The notes below the pieces were generated by a model, which did no database searches, had not been told where the DNA came from, and worked only from the letters and a program-made list of their open reading frames with translations. Made by a program: the position numbers and the translations under genes. This document shows, piece by piece, positions 9,649 through 17,097 of a stretch of 33,679 nt of DNA (the first letter of the stretch is position 1; each line of letters begins with the position of its first letter). Source of the stretch: Acidithiobacillus sp. (lineage in GTDB: Bacteria > Pseudomonadota > Gammaproteobacteria > Acidithiobacillales > Acidithiobacillaceae); contig NZ_JAGDVS010000037.1 in the NCBI RefSeq assembly GCF_023255755.1, positions 1 to 33,679 on the forward strand. Reading direction: 5' to 3'.

Positions 9649-9711
9649 TTCCCTGGACAGCGCCCCATCTACCGCGCTAGATTTTCAGTCAGGCCCATTC
9701 AGGAGTTCCGC

Positions 9712-10191
9712 ATGTCCTCAGAAACCATCACCATCGGTCAACCTGCACCCCGGTTTCATGCCGCAGCCTATGGTAAGGCATCGTCCATCAGCCTCGATGA
9801 CCTGCACGGGAAGGTCGTGGTGCTCTATTTTTACCCTAAAGATAACACGCCGGGTTGTACGACAGAGGGGCAGGAGTTCACGGCACTTTATCAGGAATTT
9901 CAGGCCGCTGGCGCGGAAATTCTCGGTGTTTCCCGGGATACCGTCGCCAGCCATGAAAAGTTTTCCTGCAAGTTTAACTTTCCTTTCCCGCTTCTGGCCG
10001 ACACCGATGAAGCACTCTGCAAGGCCTTTGATGTGCTCAAAGAAAAGAACAATTACGGCAAGGTGGGTATTGGTGTTGAACGCAGCACTTTCGTGATCGA
10101 CCGGGAAGGCAAAATCGCCTACATCGAGCGTAAAGTGAAGGCCGCCGGACATGCAGCCGCCATGCTGCAAATCGTCAAGCAGTTACCATGA
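9712..10191 (+). CDS. bcp: Thioredoxin-dependent peroxiredoxin, BCP/PrxQ type
   Basis: This enzyme reduces hydrogen peroxide and organic hydroperoxides with thioredoxin as donor, in the cytoplasm. It has 159 residues with the AhpC/TSA fold. The peroxidatic cysteine lies in DNTPGCTTEGQEF, and a second cysteine in FSCKFNFPFPLLAD could act as resolving residue, although BCP enzymes vary here. GKVVVLYFYPKDNTPG and GVERSTFVIDREGKIAYIERKVK are typical of the family. I start at the ATG at 9712 (MSSETITIGQ), which has AGGAG just upstream. The ORF track start at 9634 adds 26 residues not seen in the family. The stop overlaps the start of the PIN-PhoH gene. Confidence 0.92.
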   Translation: MSSETITIGQPAPRFHAAAYGKASSISLDDLHGKVVVLYFYPKDNTPGCTTEGQEFTALYQEFQAAGAEILGVSRDTVASHEKFSCKFNFPFPLLADTDEALCKAFDVLKEKNNYGKVGIGVERSTFVIDREGKIAYIERKVKAAGHAAAMLQIVKQLP

Positions 10192-11597
10192 GTCGCCAGG
10201 AGGTGGCAGGTTCAAATGAGGTGAGGGCGCGTCTCTACATTCTGGACACCAACGTGCTGATGCACGATCCCTCAGCGCTATTCCGCTTTCAGGAACACGA
10301 CATCCTGCTGCCGATGATCGTGCTGGAGGAGCTGGATCAGCACAAAAAGGGCCTGAGTGAGCAGGCACGCAATGTGCGTCAGGTGAGCCGTTATCTGGAC
10401 GAGATGCTGACGGATACGGCTGATCTGGATCAGGGTTTGGTGCTGCCTTATGCTCAGGGACGGCTTTATTTTCAGACTGCTGCACATCAGCAGGTGCTGC
10501 CGGAAGACCTGGCCGGCGGCAAGGCGGACAATGAAATCCTCGCCGTGACTCTGGCCTTACAGAATCGCCATCCCGAAAAGGATGTGATTCTGGTCAGCAA
10601 AGACATCAATTTACGCATCAAGGGGCGCACCCTTGGCATCCGGGTGGAGGATTACCAGAACGATCGTGCTCTGGACGATGTAGACCTGCTCTACACCGGT
10701 GCAGAGACGCTGAGTGCCGATTTCTGGGAGCTGCATAGTCGTGATCTGGACGCCTGGCAGGAGAGCGGACGGAGTTATTACAAAATCAGCGGCCCCGCCA
10801 TTCAGCGCTGGCACCCAAATCAATTTATCGCGCTCAACACACTGGAAGGATCGGCTGAGGATTTTGCCGCGATCGTCCGTGAAGTGCATCCGGAACACGC
10901 TATTATCGAGCGCATAACCGATTATCGGAGTGACCGGCACGCGGTGTGGGGCATTTTGGCGCGTAATCCGGAGCAGAATTTTGCCTTGAATCTACTCATG
11001 GATCCGGACATCGATTTTGTCACCCTACTGGGTCATGCAGGTACAGGTAAGACGCTGCTGACGCTGGCGGCGGCGCTGCATCAGATTTTCGAGCAGAAGC
11101 GCTACTCGGAAGTGATCATCACCCGCGCGACGGTACCGGTGGGCGATGAGATAGGCTTCCTGCCCGGCACGGAGGAAGAAAAAATGCTGCCGTGGATGGG
11201 GGCGCTGGAGGATAACCTGGAAATTCTGGCGCGCGGCAGTGATGAGAGCGGCAGTTGGGGGCGCAGTGCGACACAGGATCTGATCAGTAAGCGGATTCGC
11301 GTCAAGTCCATGAGTTTTATGCGCGGACGTACTTTTCTGGAGAAATTCGTCATCATCGACGAGGCGCAAAATCTGACTTCCAAGGAAATGAAAACCCTGA
11401 TCACCCGTGCCGGTCCGGGGACCAAAATTGTCTGTCTGGGTAATATTGCCCAGATCGACACGCCCTATCTGACGGAAACCACCTCAGGTCTGACTTATGT
11501 GGTGGATCGCTTCAAGGACTGGGCCTACAGCGGACACATCACCCTGCGTCGTGGGGAGCGTTCGCGTCTGGCGGATTTTGCCAATGATGCCTTGTGA
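10188..11597 (+). CDS. PIN domain-PhoH fusion ATPase (PhoH2 type)
   Basis: The 469-residue protein joins an N-terminal PIN ribonuclease-like domain to a PhoH-type P-loop ATPase. PIN residues include LYILDTNVLMHD, an EELDQHKKG segment and DNEILAVTL plus VSKDINLRIK, which contain the usual acidic metal ligands. The PhoH half has Walker A GHAGTGKTLLTLA near residue 285 and Walker B FVIIDEAQNLTSKEMKTLI near residue 388, followed by VCLGNIAQIDTPYL. PhoH2 proteins in mycobacteria are reported to unwind and cleave RNA; the role here is unknown. The ATG overlaps the peroxiredoxin stop (ATGA), which suggests co-expression in an oxidative-stress context. Confidence 0.92.
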   Translation: MSRQEVAGSNEVRARLYILDTNVLMHDPSALFRFQEHDILLPMIVLEELDQHKKGLSEQARNVRQVSRYLDEMLTDTADLDQGLVLPYAQGRLYFQTAAHQQVLPEDLAGGKADNEILAVTLALQNRHPEKDVILVSKDINLRIKGRTLGIRVEDYQNDRALDDVDLLYTGAETLSADFWELHSRDLDAWQESGRSYYKISGPAIQRWHPNQFIALNTLEGSAEDFAAIVREVHPEHAIIERITDYRSDRHAVWGILARNPEQNFALNLLMDPDIDFVTLLGHAGTGKTLLTLAAALHQIFEQKRYSEVIITRATVPVGDEIGFLPGTEEEKMLPWMGALEDNLEILARGSDESGSWGRSATQDLISKRIRVKSMSFMRGRTFLEKFVIIDEAQNLTSKEMKTLITRAGPGTKIVCLGNIAQIDTPYLTETTSGLTYVVDRFKDWAYSGHITLRRGERSRLADFANDAL

Positions 11598-11660
11598 TCC
11601 CCTTGTCTCCTGACCCGCTGAGCCCGTAGACTGCGCGCAGGGCATCGGGGGAGTGAGCGC

Positions 11661-13574
11661 ATGACATGGTCGGTCGCGGATAGTCGCCATCTGTATAACC
11701 TGCCGCATTGGGGCGATGGGTATTTCGATGTGGGCGCGGACGGGCAGATTATCGTCCGTCCCGACGCCAACCCTCAGGGTGCCGCCATTGGGCTGGCCGA
11801 TGTCGCGGCAGTACTGGGTGAACATTCCCTCGGTTTACCCTGCCTCCTGCGTTTTCCGCAGATTCTCGGGGATCGTGTTGCACGCTTGCACGGCGCGTTT
11901 GGCGATGCCATCCGCGCCCTCGACTATGGCGGCAGCTACACTCCCGTTTATCCGATCAAGGTCAACCAGCAGCGGCGCGTCGTAGAAGAAATTTTGCGTG
12001 CCGGTGCGGGTAGCGTCGGTCTGGAGGCAGGTAGCAAACCGGAGCTGCTGGCGGTCATCGGACTGATGCCGGTGGGCGGCACCATCATCTGCAATGGTTA
12101 CAAAGACAACGAGTATATTCGCCTGGCCCTGACGGGTGAGAAGTTGGGCATGCAGGTCTACCTGGTGGTGGAAAAACCATCGGAACTGGCTCTGATCCTG
12201 AATGAGGCCCGCAAGCTCGGCGTTAAACCCCGGATCGGGGTGCGCGCGCGGCTGGCATCCGCAGGTTCCGGCAAGTGGCAGAATACCGGTGGCGAAAAAT
12301 CTAAATTCGGCCTGTCTACGGCAGACATTCTGGAACTCGTCCACCGCCTGCGGGCAGAAAATGCGCTGGAAAGTCTGCAATTACTGCACTTCCATCTCGG
12401 CTCCCAGATTCCCAATATTCAGTTCATCAAAGGCGGCATGCGCGAATGTGCCCGCCTGTATGCGGAACTGCGACGCCTGGGCGCGGCCCTGGAGGTGGTG
12501 GATGTGGGCGGCGGGCTCGGTGTGGACTATGAAGGGACGCACTCCCGCGCATACTGCTCCACGAACTATCATGTCTCCGACTATGCCCATGCCATCGTCG
12601 CCACGCTGGCCGATGTATCGCGCCAGGAAGGTCTGCCGGAGCCGCGTATCATCTCCGAATCGGGGCGGGCGCTGACGGCCCATCACGCCATTTTGCTGAC
12701 TAATGTCACCGATGTGGAGATGGCGGCCGGAGAGCATCCGCCGTCAACACCTTCCGCCGACCTGATGGAGGGTGAATGGGGCCGTCTGCTCACCCGGCTG
12801 GATCAGGGTAACGCCGCCGCGGCGCTGGAAATCTATCAGGAGGCTCTTTATCTTCTGGCGGAGATTCACCAGCAATTCAACCTCGGTATCATTCACATTG
12901 AAGAGCGGGCCGAGGCCGAAGGCGTTTATGCCCAACTACTCTGGCGGGTGCGCGGCTTCCTTGACCCGCACAACCGCGCGCACCGTGACATCCTTGACGA
13001 GCTCGACGAAAAGCTGGTGGACAAATATTTCGTTAACTTTTCCCTGTTTCAGTCGCTGCCCGATGTCTGGGCCATTGATCAGATTTTCCCGATATTGCCC
13101 ATACAGCGGCTGAATGAAGAGCCGACCCGGCGGGCCCGTCTCGAGGATATTACTTGCGACTCCGACGGCCGGATTGATGCGTACGTCACGGCCGAAGGCC
13201 TGACACCGGCGCTGCCGGTACATGCGCTACAGGCAGGTACGCCTTATCTCCTCGGTATTTTTCTGGTGGGTGCGTACCAGGAAATTCTCGGGGATATGCA
13301 TAATCTGTTCGGCGACACGGACTCGGTTAATGTGTTCTGTGATGCCTCGGGCGCCATGCGTCTGGAGCAGCCGCTGGCGGGGGATACGGTGGAATCCGTC
13401 TTGCAATACGTACAATTTTCCGCTATCGACCTGCTGGCCCGTTATCAGAAGAAAGTGGAAGCCTGCAGCCATCTCGACAATGTGGAGCGTCACGAGTTTC
13501 TACAGCAGTTTGCGGATGGGCTGCATGGTTATACCTATTTAACCGTCCATAATCAGATTGAAGACCTGACGTAG
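11661..13574 (+). CDS. speA: Biosynthetic arginine decarboxylase (PLP-dependent, SpeA type)
   Basis: SpeA decarboxylates arginine to agmatine, the entry to putrescine and spermidine synthesis. At 637 residues it matches the long fold-III SpeA family. Landmarks are YNLPHWGDGYFDVGADG at the N terminus, YPIKVNQQRRVVEEIL with the PLP-binding lysine near residue 99, ICNGYKDNEYIRLAL, HFHLGSQI, the GGGLGVDYEGT glycine loop, ESGRALTAHHAILLTNV, and the C-terminal EILGDMHNLFGDTDSVNVF. The ATG at 11661 is preceded by GGGGGAGTGAG. The gene stands alone 63 bases after the PhoH gene. Its last 36 bases overlap the 3' end of a convergent gene on the minus strand. Confidence 0.96.
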   Translation: MTWSVADSRHLYNLPHWGDGYFDVGADGQIIVRPDANPQGAAIGLADVAAVLGEHSLGLPCLLRFPQILGDRVARLHGAFGDAIRALDYGGSYTPVYPIKVNQQRRVVEEILRAGAGSVGLEAGSKPELLAVIGLMPVGGTIICNGYKDNEYIRLALTGEKLGMQVYLVVEKPSELALILNEARKLGVKPRIGVRARLASAGSGKWQNTGGEKSKFGLSTADILELVHRLRAENALESLQLLHFHLGSQIPNIQFIKGGMRECARLYAELRRLGAALEVVDVGGGLGVDYEGTHSRAYCSTNYHVSDYAHAIVATLADVSRQEGLPEPRIISESGRALTAHHAILLTNVTDVEMAAGEHPPSTPSADLMEGEWGRLLTRLDQGNAAAALEIYQEALYLLAEIHQQFNLGIIHIEERAEAEGVYAQLLWRVRGFLDPHNRAHRDILDELDEKLVDKYFVNFSLFQSLPDVWAIDQIFPILPIQRLNEEPTRRARLEDITCDSDGRIDAYVTAEGLTPALPVHALQAGTPYLLGIFLVGAYQEILGDMHNLFGDTDSVNVFCDASGAMRLEQPLAGDTVESVLQYVQFSAIDLLARYQKKVEACSHLDNVERHEFLQQFADGLHGYTYLTVHNQIEDLT

Positions 13575-13967
13575 CAGCGTCAACTCCGTCATCGGCAAGC
13601 GCCGCAGCTCACTGATGGGCTTGAAAACGCCATCGTGGGCTGCGATTGCCTCGTGTGGGGCTTCAAATGTCGTGAAGCGGGCGAGGTGGATCTGAATTGG
13701 ACCGGAGTCGGTAGACAGCCAAGCCTCGAAACCGTCGTCCAGCGCTATCTGGCTGGGATTTATGTTCAATTTCTCCAATACTGCATGCAGTGCATCAGTG
13801 GGCGTATCGCCGGTCTCCGTGGGTGCTGCAACCATACTGGTGTTCTCCGGCAGTGGCGCTGGCAGCATCACACTGTCGTTGATGCGAACGAAGCGCAGGG
13901 CGGTACTGTAGCTGTCGAAGTGACAGAAGATCAGGCGATTGCGTTCGAGGAGATCGGATGTGGGCAT
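13539..13967 (-). CDS. Uncharacterised 142-residue protein, last gene of the fix-linked operon
   Basis: I do not recognise this protein. It is soluble, with no signal peptide or membrane segment. It has an N-terminal LFV-like strand region (RLIFCHFDSYSTALRFVRIND), a low-complexity Thr/Pro/Ala linker near residues 45-60 and a C-terminal alpha/beta part (IHLARFTTFEAPHEAIA, then PMTELTLLRQVFNLI). The ATG at 13967 has AGGAATA upstream. It follows the FAH-family gene by 35 bases on the same strand, so it is probably the last member of the long operon that starts with fixA. Codon use and base composition agree with the neighbours, and the ORF is full length, which supports a real gene. Confidence 0.7.
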   Translation of the reverse strand: MPTSDLLERNRLIFCHFDSYSTALRFVRINDSVMLPAPLPENTSMVAAPTETGDTPTDALHAVLEKLNINPSQIALDDGFEAWLSTDSGPIQIHLARFTTFEAPHEAIAAHDGVFKPISELRRLPMTELTLLRQVFNLIMDG

Positions 13968-14002
13968 TGGGTTATTCCTGTTTCGATTGGGGGGTGATCG
14001 GG

Positions 14003-14686
14003 TTAGCCGATGGTGATGGTCAGCGGTTCCAGCCCGGCAACAGCGGCCTCGATCACGTCGCCTTTCACCACCGGACCCACGCCGGCGGGGGTACCGGTGA
14101 AGATGAGGTCTCCGGGAAAGAGTTCGACCTGATTCGACAGGAGATGGACGATCTGCGGAATTTTCCAGAGCATGTCACCGACATCGGCGCTCTGGCGGAT
14201 TTGACCATTCACCTTGAGTTCGATCTTACCGCGGGCGATGGTTCCCGAATAAAACTCGGGCGTGATGGCCGTGCAAGGCGCCGAATGGTCGAATGCTTTG
14301 GCCATCTCCCAGGGCTGGCCCTTTTCGCGGGCAACGCGTTGCAGGTCGCGGCGCGTCATGTCCAGACCCACGGCATAACCGAACACATAGTCATAATCGA
14401 CCTTGTCCATGGGGATATTTTTGCCACCCTTGTGTAGCGCCACCACCAGTTCTACCTCGGGCTGCAGGTCGGTAGTGCCGGGCGGGTAGGGCAGCACTGA
14501 ATTATTCTGCAGGATGGCGCTGGCCGGTTTCATGAAAAAGAAGGGTTCGGTATCGGGCGCGCTGCCCATTTCCCGGACGTGATCAGCGTAGTTCTGCCCG
14601 ACGCAAAAAATGCGGCGCACCGGGAAAGGGTTGCTGGACATGGCGTCCAGAGTCACGACAGGGGCGGGCGGGAAGGCGTAGTTCAT
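14003..14686 (-). CDS. Fumarylacetoacetate hydrolase (FAH) family protein, FAHD1/fumarylpyruvate-hydrolase type
   Basis: This is a 227-residue metal-dependent hydrolase or decarboxylase of the FAH fold. Typical features are IFCVGQNYADHVREMG, EPFFFMKPASAIL, the metal-ligand stretch DLQPEVELVVALHKGG, YVFGYAVGLDMTRRDLQ, KAFDHSAPC and the C-terminal LFPGDLIFTGTPAGVGPV. This short form resembles acylpyruvases, fumarylpyruvate hydrolases and FAHD1-type oxaloacetate decarboxylases more than true fumarylacetoacetase. The substrate cannot be read from sequence. A GST two genes upstream recalls GST/FAH pairs in aromatic ring-cleavage pathways, but no dioxygenase is present. The start overlaps the stop of the upstream 91-residue gene as ATGA. 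Confidence 0.88.
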   Translation of the reverse strand: MNYAFPPAPVVTLDAMSSNPFPVRRIFCVGQNYADHVREMGSAPDTEPFFFMKPASAILQNNSVLPYPPGTTDLQPEVELVVALHKGGKNIPMDKVDYDYVFGYAVGLDMTRRDLQRVAREKGQPWEMAKAFDHSAPCTAITPEFYSGTIARGKIELKVNGQIRQSADVGDMLWKIPQIVHLLSNQVELFPGDLIFTGTPAGVGPVVKGDVIEAAVAGLEPLTITIG

Positions 14687-14958
14687 GGACGGGCTCCTGT
14701 GTCGGGTGAAATGGCGGGATAACAGGCATCTGCTCCCATTTCTTGATAACTGATCCTGAAGCGGGATTCAATGTGCTTTTCATCAAGGATTCGGTCGCGG
14801 CACTCGGGGTAACGTTGTACCAGACGGTTTCGGTGCGCCTGCCAAGCGTGGAGCAGGGCGCGGCGGGCCGCCTCCCGATCCTCGCCGGTGCCCTGGAAGG
14901 TGAAATGATGGGTGCGCATTTCCGCCAGAACAAAGCAGTTTGCGCTTTCCGTTGTCAT
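14683..14958 (-). CDS. Uncharacterised 91-residue protein
   Basis: I do not recognise this small soluble protein. It begins MTTESANCFVLAEM, has a beta-strand-like RTHHFTFQGTG, then a charged helical stretch (EDREAARRALLHAWQAH) and ends with a short polar tail. The ORF track start at 15030 lies inside the GST gene. I prefer the ATG at 14958, which overlaps the GST stop as ATGA. The stop overlaps the FAH-family start in the same way. Being sandwiched by 4-base overlaps strongly supports translation as part of the operon. Confidence 0.72.
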   Translation of the reverse strand: MTTESANCFVLAEMRTHHFTFQGTGEDREAARRALLHAWQAHRNRLVQRYPECRDRILDEKHIESRFRISYQEMGADACYPAISPDTGARP

Positions 14959-15575
14959 CGATAGCCTTCCTCGCGCAGTACACGCTGCACGGCAGGCCTG
15001 GCCCGCAGGCGTTGGTAGTGGGCGTCGCAATGTTCAGGTAGCGGGATGCCCAGCCGGGCTGCCCAGAACTCCACGTAAAACAGCGCCGCATCGGCGATGG
15101 AGAAGCCGCCGGTGACATAATCCAATCCGGCAAGGGCGTCATTCATGATGGCGAATCCCTGATTGACGATTTCCCGTCCGCGCGCCTGCACGGCTGCGTG
15201 ATCGGCGGCGTTGGGGGTGAAGGTGTCCGTAATGAAAATGCGGGCGAAGCCCTGGCCGTGCAGGGTGCCGACAGCATAGTCCATGACTTCCAGCACGCGC
15301 GCCTCGCCGTCGGGATACTCTGGCAGCAGTTTCGCCTTGGGGTGGGTGCGTGCCAGCCACCAGGCGATGGCCTGGAATTCAGTCAGCGCCGTGCCGTCCC
15401 GACGCACCAGGGTGGGGATGGTGGACTTCGGATTGATGGCGCGGTACTCGGGCTTGTGGTGCTCGCCGGCTGGCAGATTGACGATCCAGGCCTCGAAGGG
15501 GAGATCCAGTTCTTCCAGCAGAATATGGATGCCGGTGGAGCATGATCCGGGGGTCATGTAGAAGCGCATCGCCAT
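14955..15575 (-). CDS. Glutathione S-transferase family protein
   Basis: This is a cytosolic GST of 206 residues with an N-terminal thioredoxin fold and a helical C-terminal domain. The start MAMRFYMTPGSCSTGIHILLEE places a cysteine where beta-class bacterial GSTs have their catalytic cysteine. NPKSTIPTLVRRDG supplies the cis-proline, and LTEFQAIAWWLA corresponds to the glutathione-binding glutamate/serine loop. The C-terminal GGFSIADAALFYVEFW matches the N-capping box of GSTs. It is translationally coupled on both sides by ATGA overlaps within the fix-linked operon. The role could be detoxification, redox protection of Fe-S proteins or an isomerase step with the FAH-family protein; none can be proven here. 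Confidence 0.88.
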   Translation of the reverse strand: MAMRFYMTPGSCSTGIHILLEELDLPFEAWIVNLPAGEHHKPEYRAINPKSTIPTLVRRDGTALTEFQAIAWWLARTHPKAKLLPEYPDGEARVLEVMDYAVGTLHGQGFARIFITDTFTPNAADHAAVQARGREIVNQGFAIMNDALAGLDYVTGGFSIADAALFYVEFWAARLGIPLPEHCDAHYQRLRARPAVQRVLREEGYR

Positions 15576-15928
15576 CAGTTGTCCTCTTTAAACCGTTCCG
15601 GCTGGTTTTTGCGGTACACCCGCAGCCACATCAAGGTATCTGGTGCCAGCGCGCGCACCGCGAGCCAGAGCAGGGTGTCCTCTGCTTTATCACTGGTTGC
15701 GAGGCGCTGGTCGAGGGCGCGCCAGCCTTCCCAGTCTATTTCCACCAACAGGGCGTGGATCTCTGGCGACAGGAGCAGGGCGGACTTGCTCATGAGGCGA
15801 AGCTGGCGTCGAGTTTCTGCGCGGGTGAGGCGCGACGCGAGAAACTCTTCCTTCTCCAGCCCTTCAGTCAGCGTGAGTACGGCAGTCCCCGCCTCTTCAA
15901 TCGCGTTAAAGGGCGAGATGCTCAGCAT
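15575..15928 (-). CDS. HepT-like helical protein lacking the RNase motif
   Basis: The 117-residue, all-helical protein resembles the HepT/DUF86 family in its layout: AIEEAGTAVLTLTEGLEKEEFLA, then TRRQLRLMSKSALLLSPEI, then IDWEGWRALD. In HepT the next element is the catalytic R-x4-6-H-x-Y motif; here the equivalent region (DQRLATSDKAEDTLLW) has no histidine or HxY. No MntA-type nucleotidyltransferase lies next to it, as would be expected for a toxin-antitoxin pair. It is therefore either a divergent, non-nuclease relative or only superficially similar. The stop overlaps the GST start as ATGA, so it is expressed with the fix operon. The assignment is tentative. Confidence 0.6.
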   Translation of the reverse strand: MLSISPFNAIEEAGTAVLTLTEGLEKEEFLASRLTRAETRRQLRLMSKSALLLSPEIHALLVEIDWEGWRALDQRLATSDKAEDTLLWLAVRALAPDTLMWLRVYRKNQPERFKEDN

Positions 15929-15976
15929 AGACGCGCTCCGGGTGGGTATTCCATCTTGTATGGCACATCGCCAGGC

Positions 15977-16471
15977 TCAATGCGCCGTCAGACCATCGGC
16001 ATAGGCGCGGATGACGGAGGCTCCTACCAGATCGTGAGGGTCCAGTTCGCCGATCTTTTCCAGAACCTCCCGGCATTCGTCCAGTTGCTTGCGGCGTAAC
16101 AGGATGAAACTCAGGCCCTTCAGGGTGAAGAGATAAAAATGGGCAGGACTGTGAATCACGGACCAGTCTGCGGTGCCTGGAGCGAGGTGCTGCCAGTTGG
16201 GGGGGAAACCGCCCAGTCGTGCCCCGCTGGCCAGGGCGGTGCGTGCTATCTCTTCGGCCTCCGCCAACCGGGACTGGCGAAACAGCAGCTTGTACATGGC
16301 AAAATAGGCGGGCAGGTAATCCGGATCGGTCAGTAGATGCTGCCTCAGCAGTTTTTCCACCTCGGTCGGGTATGTGCTACTGGCCAGTGCAGTCTCCAGC
16401 AGCGCAGCCACCTGCCCGGTCGGGTCGGCAAAGGGCAGGGTGATCTCGCCGAGGGCACCGTCAGGGCTCAT
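15977..16471 (-). CDS. TPR-like repeat protein
   Basis: This 164-residue soluble protein appears to be built of helical pairs of tetratricopeptide character. One is YLPAYFAMYKLLFRQSRLAEAEEIARTAL near residues 50-80; a second is FYLFTLKGLSFILLRRKQLDECREVLEKIGELDP near residues 112-145. TPR proteins act as protein-interaction adaptors, so an assembly or docking role for the neighbouring ferredoxins or flavoproteins is possible, but this is inference. The ATG at 16471 overlaps the 3' end of the [2Fe-2S] ferredoxin gene by 11 bases. The next gene downstream starts 48 bases later. Confidence 0.72.
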   Translation of the reverse strand: MSPDGALGEITLPFADPTGQVAALLETALASSTYPTEVEKLLRQHLLTDPDYLPAYFAMYKLLFRQSRLAEAEEIARTALASGARLGGFPPNWQHLAPGTADWSVIHSPAHFYLFTLKGLSFILLRRKQLDECREVLEKIGELDPHDLVGASVIRAYADGLTAH

Positions 16472-16796
16472 TGGACCAAGCCTCCGGCGTCGGGTAGAGG
16501 CGGGTGACGGGTGTGCCGCCGATCAGATGTTCGTCGATAATGACGTCGATATCATCCTGACGTACTCCCGCGTAAAGGATGCCTTCGGGATAAACCAGCA
16601 CATTGGGACCCTCGCCGCAGGGTCCCAGACAACCGCACTGAGTCAGGGCGAAACGCCCCCAGAGTTTGCGTGCTTCAAAGGTGTCCTGAAAAGTACGGAG
16701 CAGATCCGCGGAGCCTTGAGTGCCGCAGGAGCCCTTGGGATGACTCGGCGGCCTGGACTGGACGCAGACGAAGACGTGGCGTTCTGGTTTGCTCAT
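16461..16796 (-). CDS. Thioredoxin-fold [2Fe-2S] ferredoxin
   Basis: This is a 111-residue ferredoxin of the thioredoxin-like (Shethna/Fd4, NuoE-related) class. It starts KPERHVFVCVQSRPPSHPKGSCG and has the paired cysteine region ALTQCGCLGPCGEGPNVLVYPEG, giving the four-cysteine C-x(10-12)-C...C-x3-C [2Fe-2S] pattern. Proteins of this class carry or buffer electrons and, in Azotobacter, one of them protects nitrogenase from oxygen. It lies 13 bases after fixX on the same strand, so it probably works with the FixABCX electron path. No transmembrane or signal segment is visible. Confidence 0.9.
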   Translation of the reverse strand: MSKPERHVFVCVQSRPPSHPKGSCGTQGSADLLRTFQDTFEARKLWGRFALTQCGCLGPCGEGPNVLVYPEGILYAGVRQDDIDVIIDEHLIGGTPVTRLYPTPEAWSNEP

Positions 16797-16809
16797 GAAA
16801 TGCCCCCAC

Positions 16810-17097
16810 TTAACCGAACTTGAAAAGGATGCCGTGACCGCCCCGTGGATAGGACCAATCCACGTTGCGATATTCGGAACAAATGATCCGACAGGTGCCG
16901 CACTCCAGGCAGCCGTCCGTGGTCAGGACCACACCACCGCCCTCGTCTTTGGCGTAACAGGCCGCAGGACAGGCGAAGGTGCAGGACTGGGTTTTACAAT
17001 CATCCGCGCAGACCTGAGGATCGCTGATCTGGATATGCGGCCGGCCTTCATCGACCCGGTAGCGGTTTTGAAACAGTTTCTCTTCGATCTTGATCAT
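16810..17097 (-). CDS. fixX: FixX, ferredoxin-like partner of FixABC
   Basis: This 95-residue ferredoxin-like protein accepts electrons from FixABC. It starts [17 protein letters not shown], as FixX proteins do. Its cluster ligands are in [10 protein letters not shown] and [11 protein letters not shown], a [4Fe-4S] pattern with a degenerate second set ([10 protein letters not shown]). The C-terminal [15 protein letters not shown] is typical. I choose ATG at 17097; the longer ORF start at 17142 lies inside fixC. The start overlaps the fixC stop as ATGA, which fits the usual fixCX order. Confidence 0.93.
   Translation of the reverse strand: MIKIEEKLFQNRYRVDEGRPHIQISDPQVCADDCKTQSCTFACPAACYAKDEGGGVVLTTDGCLECGTCRIICSEYRNVDWSYPRGGHGILFKFG

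Noticed and set aside
14003-15575. Gentisate or homogentisate degradation pathway from the GST and FAH pair
   Set aside because: No ring-cleaving dioxygenase is present, and the GST resembles the beta class rather than the zeta-class isomerases.
15575-15928. HepT-MntA toxin-antitoxin system
   Set aside because: No nucleotidyltransferase partner and no catalytic RNase motif; the neighbours are metabolic genes in one operon.
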